Part shown: piece by piece, positions 22,147 to 34,743 of the stretch
Layout of the letters: each line of letters begins with the position of its first letter
Numbering within the stretch: position 1 is the first letter of the stretch
From: Ciborinia camelliae
Lineage: Eukaryota; Ascomycota; Leotiomycetes; Helotiales; Sclerotiniaceae
Length of the DNA stretch: 64,000 nucleotides
Direction: 5' to 3'
NCBI GenBank assembly: GCA_025890175.1
Contig: JANPYM010000005.1
Coordinates: 1,440,440-1,504,439 of the forward strand
Notes under the pieces: model-generated
Told to the model about the DNA's origin: nothing
What the model saw: the letters and a program-made list of their open reading frames with translations, nothing else
Databases searched by the model: none
Position numbers and translations under genes: made by a program

Positions 22147-23684
22147 TTATGTTCTATAATCTCCGTTAATTGTGACGTATTCGTGACTATACAAAGTTAG
22201 TTTATGTCTTATTAGTTCGGGTATTGAGGTCATACCTGAAATCGCAAGTCCAGTACACTGCCTCTTCCTTTCCACCGCCAAGTCTTATTAAGATTTCAAG
22301 GTCCTCATGTTCCAAAATCTCTGCAGCACGAGTTTCGTCTACTGATTCTGGCTCTCCGTTCACTAAAAGCTTAAGTTCTGATGAGCCATCCGAAGGAATG
22401 AATGAGACACTAGTCTTCTCAGGGACGATTTCGGGGACGTCATTTATTGGCTCGCCTGGCTCCGAGATCTGGGAATAGCCAGTGGCGCATAGAATTCGGC
22501 CCCAGTTTGCATCTTTACCATACAATGCGGTCTTCACTAGTGGAGATCTTGCGATCGTGCTAGCAATTTTCCGTGCACCAATCTCTGATGGGGCGTCTGT
22601 TACTCGGATAGTAACGAATTTAGTTGCACCTTCACCATCGCGAACGACAAGCTTAGCAAGATCAGTAGCAAACTCGGTCAAAACCTTTTGGAAAGCGGCA
22701 TGATCTTCGGATGACTCAGAGGTGACCTCTTTCCCCCCAGCTGCACCGTTTGCCAAAACAGCAACTGTATCATTTGTAGAAGTATCACCATCAATGGAGA
22801 TGCTGTTGAATGACTTGTTAACGGCGTTTGTAAGTAAAGATGGCAGTAATGCCGGTGCGATGGGTGCATCTGTTGCAATCATTCCTAACAAAGTCGCCAT
22901 ATTCGGGTGGATCATTCCCGCGCCCTTTGTCATACCAGCCATCCTGTATTCAACTTCTGGAGAAGAGGGCAAGGAGAATGTTCGAGATAAGAGTTTTGGA
23001 AATGTATCGGTGGTGCAGATTGCGGTTGCAGTCGCTAACCAATGGTCGTGAGAGCTGCCTAGGCCGTCAAAGGCGGTAGGTATTTTAAGTAATATTTTCT
23101 GAATTGGCAATCTAAAAGGAGGGGTTTAGTTTAGGTTAAATATTGGAATGAAGTAGAAGCAGGCTTTCAAACCTTTGGCCAATGACACCAGTGCTCATAA
23201 CTATTGAACTCCCACCTTTGCCATCACTTGGTGCATCGAAGCATCTATCAGCTTCAGCTCCCATCTTCTCAGCATCTTCCATTCCACCCTTTCCGGTCAC
23301 AGCATTTGCACACCCCGAGTTGATAATTACTGAGCGGATTCCAGCATTATTCCTTCTCTGTAACATTTTCCGGCTAACAGTAACTGGAGCCGCTTGGAAC
23401 TTGTTCTTCGTGAACACTGCTGCGGCCGCACATGGTGTTTCTGAAGCAAGGAAAGCAAGATCAGGGGTAGACTTGTTGGTTGGTTTGACTCCTACATGAG
23501 TTCCAGAAACTAGAAATCCTTTGGGATATGTGCCACTTGTGGGAATATATTTTAGCTTTGCGGTCGGTATCGTGCTCTCGGGGGGTGCAGAATAATATCT
23601 GATGCTACTAATTGCGGGGTGATAGGAAGCTGTTGGTCTGATCAATCGAGCTACCGAGAGCTTCGTACATGCGTTGAGAGCCAT
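22147..23684 (-). CDS. argJ: Arginine biosynthesis bifunctional protein ArgJ
   Basis: Three exons (23684-23173, 23111-22236, 22186-22147) give 475 aa. ArgJ/Ecm42 is a mitochondrial glutamate N-acetyltransferase (ornithine acetyltransferase) that recycles acetyl groups in ornithine synthesis. It cleaves itself before a nucleophilic Thr. That site is visible as [11 protein letters not shown], with Thr244 the predicted nucleophile. The alpha-chain motifs SGCANAVTG and STGVIGQR and the beta-chain DGDTSTNDT are intact. The short last exon restores the conserved C-terminal [13 protein letters not shown]. Reading into the intron instead gives a false end. The start [16 protein letters not shown] is a typical matrix presequence. 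An upstream TTG extension was rejected. It is divergent from GCN2. Confidence 0.96.
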
Positions 23685-24281
23685 TGTATGGAAACAATAG
23701 AATAATTGAATGTACAACTTATTCCGTGAGAGTATAAGACCAATGAAAGTAGAAGTCAATTGATTCGAAGAAGATAAATTGGCCTACTGAGTGAGTACTT
23801 TATATTCTGAAAGGACTCTCGACAGATACCTACCTATGGTAAGGAATTGACTCACCAGAAATTTCGACGCCTCGTGCGATACAAAGATCGGATGACGGAG
23901 GACGGAGGACGGAGGCTCGGAGGTTTGTGCTACAAAAAGTCTAGCGTCATAGCGGAGCGACAAGGATACTAATCATATCTGATCATTCTGATCATTGATA
24001 GGCTGAGGCTGAGTGAGTGTGTTCAGCCTTGTCTCGTGTGTTTTGATGATTCAACAGGTCGAATCTTCGACGGCGGGAAAGTGTGACTTGAACGACTCAT
24101 ACATAAATTTCCTACTTCATTTATTAAATTTGAAATGAAAACCATAATGTCTTTCTAGGCTAAGCTGTGGCCTCGGCCGCAAGCATTTCTTGCTCTTTGA
24201 ATCCTCACAACGAAATTCAGGTATTGAAACATATAAATTAATACTATATCATCAAACAAGCGCCATTGCCCAGCTTTCATC
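23685..24281. promoter_or_regulatory. Divergent promoter region argJ / GCN2
   Basis: The 597 bp between start codons contain no gene. They include a perfect general-control site (listed separately), a near match CGACTCAT at about 24093, and a GGAGGAC triple repeat at about 23900. Confidence 0.6.
23848..23854. promoter_or_regulatory. Gcn4/CPC1-type binding site TGACTCA
   Basis: The exact palindromic bZIP site TGACTCA lies about 165 bp upstream of the argJ start and about 430 bp upstream of GCN2. In yeast and Neurospora, Gcn4/CPC1 activates arginine genes through this sequence under amino-acid starvation. Function here is inferred from sequence and position. Confidence 0.65.
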
Positions 24282-27200
24282 ATGCCTCCAGCAAGTAGTC
24301 CATGGGGAAAGAAAGTACAGCAGAAAAAGTCTTTGAATACATTTCCAGCCTTGAAAACAAATGATACCACAAATGACTCACCAAAGTCTCCCTACCAGGA
24401 GACCCAAGACGATGAGCTGATTGCTCTTGCCTCAATATACGGTGAAGACTTTCGTCGTATTGAAACACATCAATCAGCATGGAAGGGAGGTCAATTCTTG
24501 TTTTCGGGATACATGGAGTGAATCTAATTTTGTACAGAAATCGGAACCATCATTCGAGATAACTATCAAAACTTTTGATGAGGATCACTCGGTGACGTTA
24601 GGAGTCACCCTGACCCTCACATATCCTAAATCGGCTCCATTGTTGACCTTGAAAAATACCGGTGGTCTTCGGGACTCTACAAAATTTAAGCTTCAGAAAA
24701 TCATTGAGACATTGCCCAAAGAACTGATCAAGGAAGAACAAGCCATGATTATGGAAATTGTCACTGCCTGTCAGGAAGTATTAGAGCAAGCTGCCGAAGC
24801 AAAAGCTGCCGGACGAGAACTACCCACCTTACAAGAAGAGCGAGCAGCCCATGAAGCGGCTGCTGCACAAATAATGGAAGACCAGCGTTTAGAGGAAGAG
24901 AAGAAAAGAATGTTAGTACATCTCCATTTCCCATTTTACTACTTCTGGGATTGGTTGGTCGCTCTTGGCTCAAAGTCCAACAAGTTTTGGGAAATTCTAA
25001 ATGCAAAATAGGTTAGAGTCCCAGGAAGAAGAGAGAATGCTTGGCTCGCTAGTGCAAGATGAGTTAAAGAGACAACGAGCAAAGGCAAAAGAGACGAAGC
25101 GGAAGAACCAGCCTCCCCCTTCAATCACTGTCTCCAATTCGGTGATTGAAAAGATGACTCAAGATCACGAGGTGTTGGATCGCCAAGTTTCAGTCCTGGA
25201 TGCTGAGGGTAATGCTATGTACTTTCAGGCGGTGACTGGTAAATCATTCATTCGTCAAGGTCCCGTATCTCGTTGCTATTCCGTAAGACCGGCAGTTAAC
25301 GCTCAGGCGCCTTTATTGGTTTTGAAGCAGGCGGTTCTTGATACGAACTTGAACGATCGTAACATCAAGGGACAACTACAGGCGATGGAGAGTGAATTAG
25401 AAAAGCTCAGGAGCATTAGACACGACAATATCCTTAATCTCCTGGATTTCAAGGTAGAAAAAGAAGAGTGAGTAATTCCTAATCCTTGTTAGCTCGAGTT
25501 TCTGGAGACTTGTATCTAGCGGAAGTTGATTTATTGAGTGCCTCAGAAATGATTCTTCCTGGACCGTCAGCACATTGAGCGAGTATGCCGAGAAAGGTTC
25601 TTTGGAGGAATTCTTGGATATCGTCGAGAATATGAATGTCAACAAAGTTCGTTCATGGACAATAGAGTTACTGGATGCTTTAAGATTTCTCCATGAAGAA
25701 AACGGAATAATACATGAGGTAAGCAAATAAGTCAGTCTCTCCGCGTCCTTCACCGGAATACTGATACTCTTCGTCATAGGATATACATAGTGGAAATGTA
25801 CTCCTTTTCCGGGAATCAGATGGAGTCGTCAGGCCAAAACTTGCTGATGCTGGATATCAAAGAAAGCTGCATATTCTTAGTGGCAAGATCGCAAAAAGAA
25901 AGACAGATAGTTCTGCTATGGCAAAATCTGCGTACTGGTTTCCTCCAGAAATCGCAAACTCGGATGACGGGCCACGGACTGCAAAAACAGATATCTGGGA
26001 GTTTGGTATTGTTTTCCTCCAGATGGCTTTTGGTTTGAACGTCACTCGAAAATACTCGTCTCCAAAGGCTATGCTAGATTCGTTGGACTTTTCCGACGCG
26101 CTACACGATTTCATGCTCAAGCTGTTCAATCCAGACCCGAAGAAACGCCCCCGAGCTTTCGCGCTCAGTGAGTATTTCTGTTCACTTCAGGCCTTTCATA
26201 GGCCTTGCTTATTTTTTGTGTATTGACTAAACTTTGATAGGCTCTTCCAAATTTCTTGTTACTGATGCTTCTATAATGGATGAAGATTCATCTGCTGCGA
26301 TATCGAGGCTTGGCTCCACCTCATCTTTAGCACCTATCACACCACGTAGACCCAGGCATGATTCTATGAGTCTTAGTGGACCTTTTTCAAGATATGCTCA
26401 TGATTTTGTGGAAGAATGTCGTTTAGGGAAAGGAGGGTTTGGGGAGGTCGTGAAAGCAAGGCAAAAACTAGATGGACAGATATATGCCATAAAGAAAATT
26501 ACGCAAAAGTCCTCCGCTCAGCTAGATGATGTACTAAAAGAGGCTCGCCTGCTTTCCCAGCTCAATCATCCTTCTGTTGTTCGTAAGTACTTGATTTCCG
26601 TATTTTCTACCACAGGGCCTGAAGTTTGAGCCAAAGTTTGAGCCAAAGCTGGAGATGTATTATGGTATTATTCTCCATCTCCCAAATTATTGGGGATTGG
26701 ACCGGGAGAATTAGGGCTCGACTATGATAATCAATTGACCCAGTATGCAACTTGCTTTTGGTTCAACCATGCTCACTTTACCTTAGGCTATTTTAGTACA
26801 TGGACAGAAGAGATTCCCGATTTGTCTGAGACGGATGACGATAATACAACAACAGATGCTGCCACCGAAGAATCTATCAGTAGCGTATCTCCCGGAGGAT
26901 CCGGGCCCCATATCGAATTCAGGACGAGTACAGGTGGCCTTGATTTCATGTCTACAAGCGGATACCAAATCGAATTCGGTTATGACGAAGCAACCGACAG
27001 TGATGATGAGGATGAAGATGACGAAGATGATGAAGATGATGAAGAGTCCGCAGAATTCAACGGCCATGCTCGAAACCGAGGTCATGAGCGTCTTGCCCTG
27101 GCACATAGAGGAAGTAGATCTAGTCCACGACCTCCACGCCCATTTAAAACGATCCTATATATATCCATGGAATACTGTGAGAAGCGGACACTTCGCGATC

Positions 27201-30200
27201 TCATCCGACGAGGACTCTATAAAGATAACGAGGAAATATGGCGCCTATTTCGTCAAGTTCTCGAAGGTCTTGCCCATATTCATAGCTTGAACTTTGTTCA
27301 TCGCGATCTGAAGCCAGAGAATATTTTTATTGATGGGGCCTCGAACGTCAAGATAGGCGATCTTGGTTTGGCAACAAGGGGACAATATTCTGCAATTGAT
27401 AAAGTGTCATCTTCTGCAATGCAAAACAGTGGGGACTTAACCAGAAGTATTGGCACCTTCTCGTATATTGCCCCTGAAATTCGATCAGCAGTCTCGGGGG
27501 GGCCATACACCGGAAAGGTCGATATGTACTCTCTTGGTGTGATATTTTTCGAAATGTGTTATACCCCACTAGTCGGGATGGAGAGAGTAAGTACAACGTT
27601 CGTTTATTTTCTTAACTGAACATATATTATAACTCACTACCTCACGTTCCTGGGGTTCAGTCAGACACAATCGACTAATATCTCACAATCTGGTGCTAAC
27701 CACCTGTTTAGGCGCAAGTCATTGACAACTTAAAAAGGAAGGAGCCCGTGCTTCCAACAAATTTTGACAAGGTCGGAAAAGCTGTTCAGGGAGATATCAT
27801 CTTGTCCCTTCTTAACCACAACCCAAAGGAACGACCTTCAAGTTCCGAACTGCTTCAAAGCCGAAAATTACCAGTCCAGATGGAAAGCGAAACAATTCGC
27901 CAGACTTTAGCAGGTTTATCCGATTCGAAATCGCCATATCATCAAAAGATGATGAGTGCACTCTTCTCTGGACCAACAAAACAAGCAAAGGATTATGCAT
28001 GGGACATGGGAGTTCCGACTCCCAGTGGCAACGACTTATTGCTGCAGGGGCTCGTGAAGCAAAAGTTAATTTCCATTTTCCGCAACCATGGGGCTGTGGA
28101 AACCCCTCGAAGTATTTTGTTTCCATCATCAGATCACTATGGTGCCAACGCTGTCCAATTATTGGACAAAAGTGGCACTCTTCTACAACTCCCTTATGAC
28201 CTTACGGTCCCAAACGCTCGTGCCATCGCGAAACATCAACCGCCGGTTGAAAGATCATTCGCTTTTGGGACCGTGTTTCGCGATAAGCACGATGGCGCGG
28301 CCCCACAAACATTCAGTGAAGTAGATTTTGATGTTGTAACATCCGATAGTCTGGATCTAGCATTAAAGGAGGCTGAGGTTATCAAAGTTCTCGACGAGAT
28401 TGTTGCCAGCTTTCCATCCTTACCTTCGTCACAAATGTGCTTCCATATAAATCATACAGATTTACTTGGTCTAATCTTCGATTTCTGCCGCATCGAGCCA
28501 AGTATACGACAAGCTGCTGCCGATACACTCAGTAAACTCAATGTGCAGCAATGGACGTGGCAGAAGATACGAGCGGAACTTCGATCACCATTAGTTGGGG
28601 TACGTATTAACTTGGATTCAAAACCCTTCCCCTAAATATTCATTGGTTCCCATTACGCTCCCAATCTTATTGAGCCATTATTATTGAGCACCTTGGTGTT
28701 TGGAAAGCATCACTTGCTAACCCATAACTCAGGTATCCGCCACTAGCGTTGAGGACCTCCAACGTTTTGATTTCAGAGACACTCCTACTAAAGCTTTCCA
28801 AAAGCTAAAAGTAATCTTCGAAGGCACCGAAATTTTCGAGAAGGCTTCTTCTTCTATTGCACATCTACGTGATGTGATTGAGTATGTATTCTAATACTTC
28901 CGGTGTCCAAACTAACCATCGCTAATGTGCGGGTACAGATATACAAAACGTTTTGAGGTTCAGAGAAAGATATATGTCAACCCTCTAGGGAGTCTAAAAG
29001 AAAGGTTCTACAAGGGCGGGGTACTTTTCTCTTGTCTGTATGACAGAAAAGTCCGAGATGTATTTGCAGCAGGTGGTCGATATGATTCTTTGATTAGAGA
29101 AAACCGTCATCACAAGAACATTGGTGAGGAACGTCATGCTGTAGGCTTCAATCTAGCATGGGAAAAAATGGCTCGACTTCCAAAGTCGAGTTCGAAAAGT
29201 TTCTTGAGGAAACCTGACGAAGAAGTACAGGGCTTTTGGGGCACAAAACGAGTAAGTACCATTCGCCACTTTCATTGTTTTTAAAGTTGAAAAAACTTAA
29301 CATAGTATATGACCGGCACTGATTAGTTTATTAGTGTGATGTGCTTGTCGCAAGTCATGATGCAGCTATACTAAGATCAACTGGAGTTGATCTTGTGTCA
29401 AACTTATGGTCGCATGAAATAACTGCCGAGCTAGCACGAGACTCACGTTCTCCTGAAGACCTTCTTTCCAAATACCGAGATGATAGTTATTCTTGGATAA
29501 TTATCATAAAACAAGACTCTGTGGTAAGATGCAAAACTACTGGCCGGAAAGATATTCCCGATGCCGATATTCCTTCTACGCAATTAGTTTCGTGGCTTCG
29601 GGGTGAAATGCGCGAAAGAGACCAGAGAGAAGGAACTTATAATCGGGCAAAGTAAGTGTAATCAATCTCGAATATCAGAATACCGATATTAACACATATT
29701 TTAGACTATCACGTCAACATAGTCAACCGGACACAGGACCGAGTGATCATGAACAAGAAGTGCGAGTTTTATTCGCTGGTACCAAAAGCAAGAAGTCGAA
29801 TAGGAGAAACATTGTAGAGCAAGCTCAAGGCAGAGCAGCAACTCGTGAGCTATAATTCTCAAACATTTCGTCAGATCTGGCCCTTAGAATACCCATACTA
29901 ACATTCCCATCTTAGTGGTTCAATCTTTCTTGGATGGCCCTATCGCCGCCATCGAAACAACAGACCACGTAAGTCACTCCATATATACACCCCTCATCCC
30001 ATTATCTCTACTATACTCCTCTCCTCTCTCACACCACCTCATCTCATCTCATTCCCCAACCACCAACTAACACTCCATCTACCTAGGTAATGGACCTAAT
30101 CCGCGAAACCAAACTCTCTGATCCCGAGTCCTGGCGCAAACTCACCCACTCAGTCACCACGGCTGAACGTCGCTATATAGGCGAAATCCATGATATAATG

Positions 30201-30296
30201 AGTGGGTTGGCCTTTCAAAATAAAGATATTACGAGAAATGCATTTGTTTATAATTTCAGAACGGGAATGTGTATTTATTATGATATGGGGGCTTAA
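24282..30296 (+). CDS. GCN2: eIF2-alpha kinase GCN2
   Basis: Fourteen exons by my model: 24282-24485, 24538-24911, 25012-25467, 25547-25718, 25780-26167, 26241-26582, 26787-27586, 27712-28599, 28733-28881, 28939-29251, 29335-29651, 29705-29844, 29916-29968, 30087-30296; about 1601 aa. GCN2 senses uncharged tRNA and phosphorylates eIF2-alpha. Order: RWD domain (about 45-170), charged linker, pseudokinase (about 270-530), protein kinase from about 585 (LGKGGFGEV, HRDLKPEN near 816, GDLGLAT, IAPEI) with a very acidic insert at about 660-760, HisRS-like domain (about 985-1440) and C-terminal ribosome/dimer domain. All junctions except the first are in phase with canonical sites. Intron 1 needs a non-GT donor (see findings). 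Intron 6 is 204 bp. Confidence 0.95.
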
Positions 30297-31861
30297 TCTT
30301 GATGGGAAGAATGGAGGAGGGGAGGGCGTTGTATATAGATACCCGGGTATAAATTCAAATACGTTAGTCGGAACTTTGTTTTTGCAGTTAGGTAAGAATG
30401 GGCTTTCTTTCTTGTTTTACTTTCATATAACCATTCTTTGTTGATACCGTACTTATTACTCCCAAGTAACCATTTAAATCATTTATAATCATCCATTCAA
30501 AATTTCATATCAGGGGCATATAATAATGTAAGCGATAATTACTAAGTATATTTTTCTCTTTCTTCTTTAGATATGCTAACTTCGTAACTCATTTCCGCCG
30601 TATTAATATTCTCAAGTGCCCATCAGTCTAGCTGCTTCGACATACTCTACTAGTATTATAATCGGATTTAACGTAGTTGTCTCCAAGAACTGCTGAAATA
30701 GGTATTGATGGTAGGATAATAATTCAATTTGTTCTTAAGATCAATGAATGTTAGATTCACTAGGAGATACGAGATATTCATATCTAGATTTGTATTTCAC
30801 CAATCTACATCCACCAATCTCCATCAACCTGCATGTCATCTCAAGGGCTGTTCAAACTTCTATATTCAACATCTCCACCCGCCAACTTGAACCCAATCAT
30901 TCATAACCGTACATACCCATCATCGTCACCATCATCCCCCATCCATCCATCCATCCATCAACCCCTGCTCATCTAACTCTTAGCTAGCAACCACCGCCAA
31001 GAAGCCAAGCTCAGATAAATTCCCCTATACCATGGACAAATACCGAGACAAGGTACCGAAAAGCTTCTTCTTGGCATTTAAACCTCCCTCCGACTCCGAG
31101 CCATTTCATCTATCAATGCTCGATTCGGGACCGAAATCCCACAAAGAGTGAGACGTCCGTCCCTTGATCTTCACTGGGTGATGTTCATCTCTGGTATATT
31201 GGTAGTGAAGTGAGGCGAACTGAAGTAACTGAGTGAAGTAAATCAAGTGAATTGAAGTTAATTGAAGAATGGAATAACATATTCGGGGTTTGTAATTTCA
31301 ACTCTTGTCTTGTATATTTCTGGGCATGATTTGAGAAATATAAATGCAGGTATTGCAAAGTCTTCTTTTGTAACTACCTTGCATACATTTACTAGATATG
31401 CAAAGGGGTGTATCGGTGGGTAATAGAAGTATTAAATGATTTATGTATTCTGAACTCTTGTATTATCTGATCTTGGTGGCTTATAAGCCATCTTCTGTAG
31501 ATGTATATAAATTTTTTACCGATATATCATATCCCCTCTATACATCTCTCTACTCTCATCTCACCTTCTAACTGCCTTTACATTCTTTTCTCGTATCCCA
31601 TCTAAGTCATTAAAAATATGCTCAACTCCATGCTATGAAATGCCCATAGATGATGCACCCAACCGCCCCCCTCATTTCATTAGAAAAATCCCGTGTAAAT
31701 ATATGAAAGAAAACTCTTCGTTTAAAGGTAGAAAAGAACGCCTTTTCGAGACATGTCTGTGTGTACAATATATATGCTCTAAAATGCCAATGCCATGCCA
31801 TGCACTATCCGTCAAAAATAACCGAAAAAGTAACACATTATCTCATATGCCAGAAAATATT
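30297..31861. other. Convergent intergenic region, GCN2 / aspartic protease
   Basis: No gene recognised. Contains a short (ATCC)n tract at about 30940-30959 and AT-rich sequence expected of two 3' UTRs and spacer. Confidence 0.6.
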
Positions 31862-33349
31862 CTACATAGCGTAGTATAGACCAGCACCCAGCACGGCCAT
31901 ACCGTACACTAATGGCGGGGGTGTTTGCATTGCCCCAGCATTCTTCGACTTCGATCCAGAACCTAAAGTGACACTTCCACTGATATCACCGCCTGAAATA
32001 CCAGAGCTCGCAGTTGCTGCATTGGCAACTAATGTAGCATCTGGAACTGCTGTTGTACCAGTGGTAATTTCGACCACACTAGTTGACGTTGCATTGAAAT
32101 TTGTTTGAGCGAGGGAAATTTCATTATTGTCGAGATCATAGACGATATATGCAGAGCGGATAAAAGTATCTCCGAGGACAGCAGTACTATCTCCAGCTGG
32201 GGCGATACCGAAGAGACAAGCGGCGGTGCCATCAGTGAAGGTTAATTGGTAGCCGTTGGTGCTGGTAACAGGGATAACGAGTTCGTTCATTGTGACTTGG
32301 ATGGTAGGGGAGGTGAAGGTAAAATTTAGGGCACTGTTATTGGAGGCGAGGGAACAGGGGACGTAGGCGGCGCCTTCGCTGGAATCGTATTGCGCGCCGA
32401 CTATTTCGTAAATAGCTTCGGCCATGGCGTCAGGGAGATAGGTAAGGGAACTTCCAGAATCGAGTAGGACTGCGAGGGCCTGGTCCTTTGCGATGACGGT
32501 ATTTCCTAACATAACTTCTGTCAAGGTAATAAGGAATTCGGCATAATATCCAGATTCCTTTTGGATAGGAAGTGTTTCTAATTGACCATGGTATTGGGCG
32601 GTATCGACACCACCGAATAAAATACTTCCAGTACTGGCATCCAAATCGTTAAGCCACAGGGAGAAAGCGTTCGAGTTGATCAGACCATCAGCAACCATTT
32701 GAGCGGGTAAGTTATTGTATGCCTTTTGCTGAACCTCATTAATCTCATAACCAATCCCCAAAACACTTTCGGCCGAAGAACTGGTATATCCAATACCAAA
32801 TTGTAATTTGTCTAATGTCGTTCCTCCAATTGTAAATGTATCGGTAACATAATCTCCAGAGGCTCCAGATCCATCGACGTAAGAGATATTAAACTGACTC
32901 GAAACGAATGCGTATGTCGATGATGAGTTCGCAGTATATGTTCCGGCAGCCTTACATGGGCTTCCTTTCCCACTACATAAAGTCGAGCTAGCAGTATTAA
33001 CCCATAAATCACTGCTTCCTGTATCGATATGTAACCGTAATTTTTGTGCTGGTGTACCCAATGTTCCATTGGCGAAATATAAAGTTTCCTAGAGTTAGGT
33101 CAGGATAAAGATTCACCAATAACTTTCAAGGGTTCCACCAACCTCATTATCTAAAGTAGCTGTAACTGTATTTGATCTCCGCCTTAACTTCCTCGACTTA
33201 TCTCTTGCTAAAGGATTGTCGACTGTTTTCCGCATCACATCTAGCCCAACCACCCTCGATGGTCCATCGGTTCTTCGTTGTAATTGAATTGCATCCGCAC
33301 ACGTTGATAATATTCCTACCGCCGCGGCAATGATTGTTGTCGTCCTCAT
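31862..33349 (-). CDS. Yapsin-like aspartic protease, probably GPI-anchored
   Basis: Two exons (33349-33143, 33088-31862) with a 54-bp intron give 477 aa. It is a pepsin-family (A1) endopeptidase with active-site motifs IDTGSSDLW (Asp91) and LLDSGSSLTY (Asp279). Residues 1-20 form a signal peptide (MRTTTIIAAAVGILSTCADA). A propeptide follows with basic RKLRRR (about 55-60), a likely Kex2 processing site. The catalytic domain runs to about 400. A Ser/Thr/Gly-rich stalk and a short hydrophobic C-terminus (VYGMAVLGAGLYYAM) suggest GPI attachment to the plasma membrane or wall, as in fungal yapsins and OPSB-type proteases. The tail hydrophobicity is modest, so anchoring is inference. Confidence 0.93.
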
Positions 33350-33737
33350 GATTGAAAAGTCGATATGTATGGTCGTAAATTAACTTCCTGCTATGAAGTC
33401 TTGTATTGGATATGAAATGGGAATTTAATATTGAAAGATCGAAGGAAGAGCTAGTGATGCTAGAGTGATACTAGAGTAGAATTGAGAAAAGGTAGGAGAT
33501 AGGTAAAGACACTAGCTGACTAGCTGGCTGACCGACTGGATAGTCAAGTTGCTTTGAATATTAGGTAATGAAATGAAATGAAATGAAATGGATATTCCTA
33601 TATCCTATAGAAAAACCAATGTATGGTATGTATTCCAGTTCCGTACTGTATGTAGTCTGCCCAGGTGTATCATATCATATCAAATTGGGGGATTCGACCT
33701 TTTTCTATGTCTTGGCACCCGATTTATTGTTGCAGGT

Positions 33738-33738
<1 letters not shown>

Positions 33739-33771
<33 letters not shown>
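33739..33771. repeat. Tetranucleotide repeat (CAGA)n
   Basis: About eight perfect CAGA units in the upstream region of the aspartic protease gene. Confidence 0.95.
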
Positions 33772-34684
33772 TACTGTAGAGTAGGCTGTACGGAGTAGTA
33801 GCCTGTAGCAGGACCATGATCCATAAAAATCTGGGATTATTTGGGAATCCAAGGTCAAGGGTCCGCAGGGTCCGCAAAATGACGCGGCCTATGCGACGAA
33901 CTTACGAAGCCAGGCGCGTAGTGGAACACACATACACACACTACTGGAAATCTGAATCGATGGGCCCGGGTCCTGCGATTGGAAAAGAAATATGTATACG
34001 AAAGAATATATTGTACGAAAAATATACGAAAGAATATACAGAAAAATATGAGTATAAGAAGAAGAGAAGGAGAAGGGAAGGAGAAGGGAAGGGAAGGGAA
34101 GGTAGCCTACCTAGCCTAGTAAACCGATGATATCAAAAGTAATTCGTTCCTTGACTTGAAATCCTGCGCCTCAAACCTCTTCCCAAACCTCTTCCCAAAT
34201 AGTAGAAATAAAAGACCTGGGTACTTGTATGGGTATGGGTATAGCGGACCATGGGTATATCTCCCCAAGAGGAAGAGGCGAGGTGAGGTAGATGCGGTAC
34301 ATGTACTGTACATTATTGTGTGGGCTTTTCATGCCCTTCTTTTCCCAACTCCCTGAGGCTCTGACATGGGAAGTTGGAAACACAGCTTGAGGCATTGAGG
34401 GGCATTGAAGATGGGATATTTTCGACTTGGGTAAAGTGTAATCTGCTTGAAACATCACTCACACTGTGACACAGCCTTTTCCCGGTAAAATAAGCATAGT
34501 GAGCAGCATGATACAAATCATGAAAGGGAATTGTTTGGACTTGATCCAGAAGGGACGTGAACACTGAATACCTAGTACCTAAGGTAGGGAGGTAAAGATC
34601 GAATGGATAATGAAGATGCAAAAGCCGAAAATGGGATAGAGAATGGAGAAAGGAGAATAATAAGTACATAGTTCGATATGTACT

Positions 34685-34743
34685 GTTGACGCCTTTGACG
34701 CCGTTGATACCGTTGATACCGTTGATACTGTTGATACTGTTGG
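34685..34743. repeat. 9-bp tandem repeat, GTTGATACC type
   Basis: About six units of a 9-bp motif (GTTGATACC/GTTGATACT, first units diverged to TTTGACGCC). A nine-base period keeps any reading frame open, which explains a spurious open frame across it. Confidence 0.85.

Noticed and set aside
23685..23759. ArgJ start at 23759
   Set aside because: The codon there is TTG, and the ATG at 23684 begins a typical mitochondrial presequence.
27000..27050. GAT/GAA repeat as a non-coding microsatellite
   Set aside because: It lies in frame inside GCN2 and encodes the acidic kinase insert.
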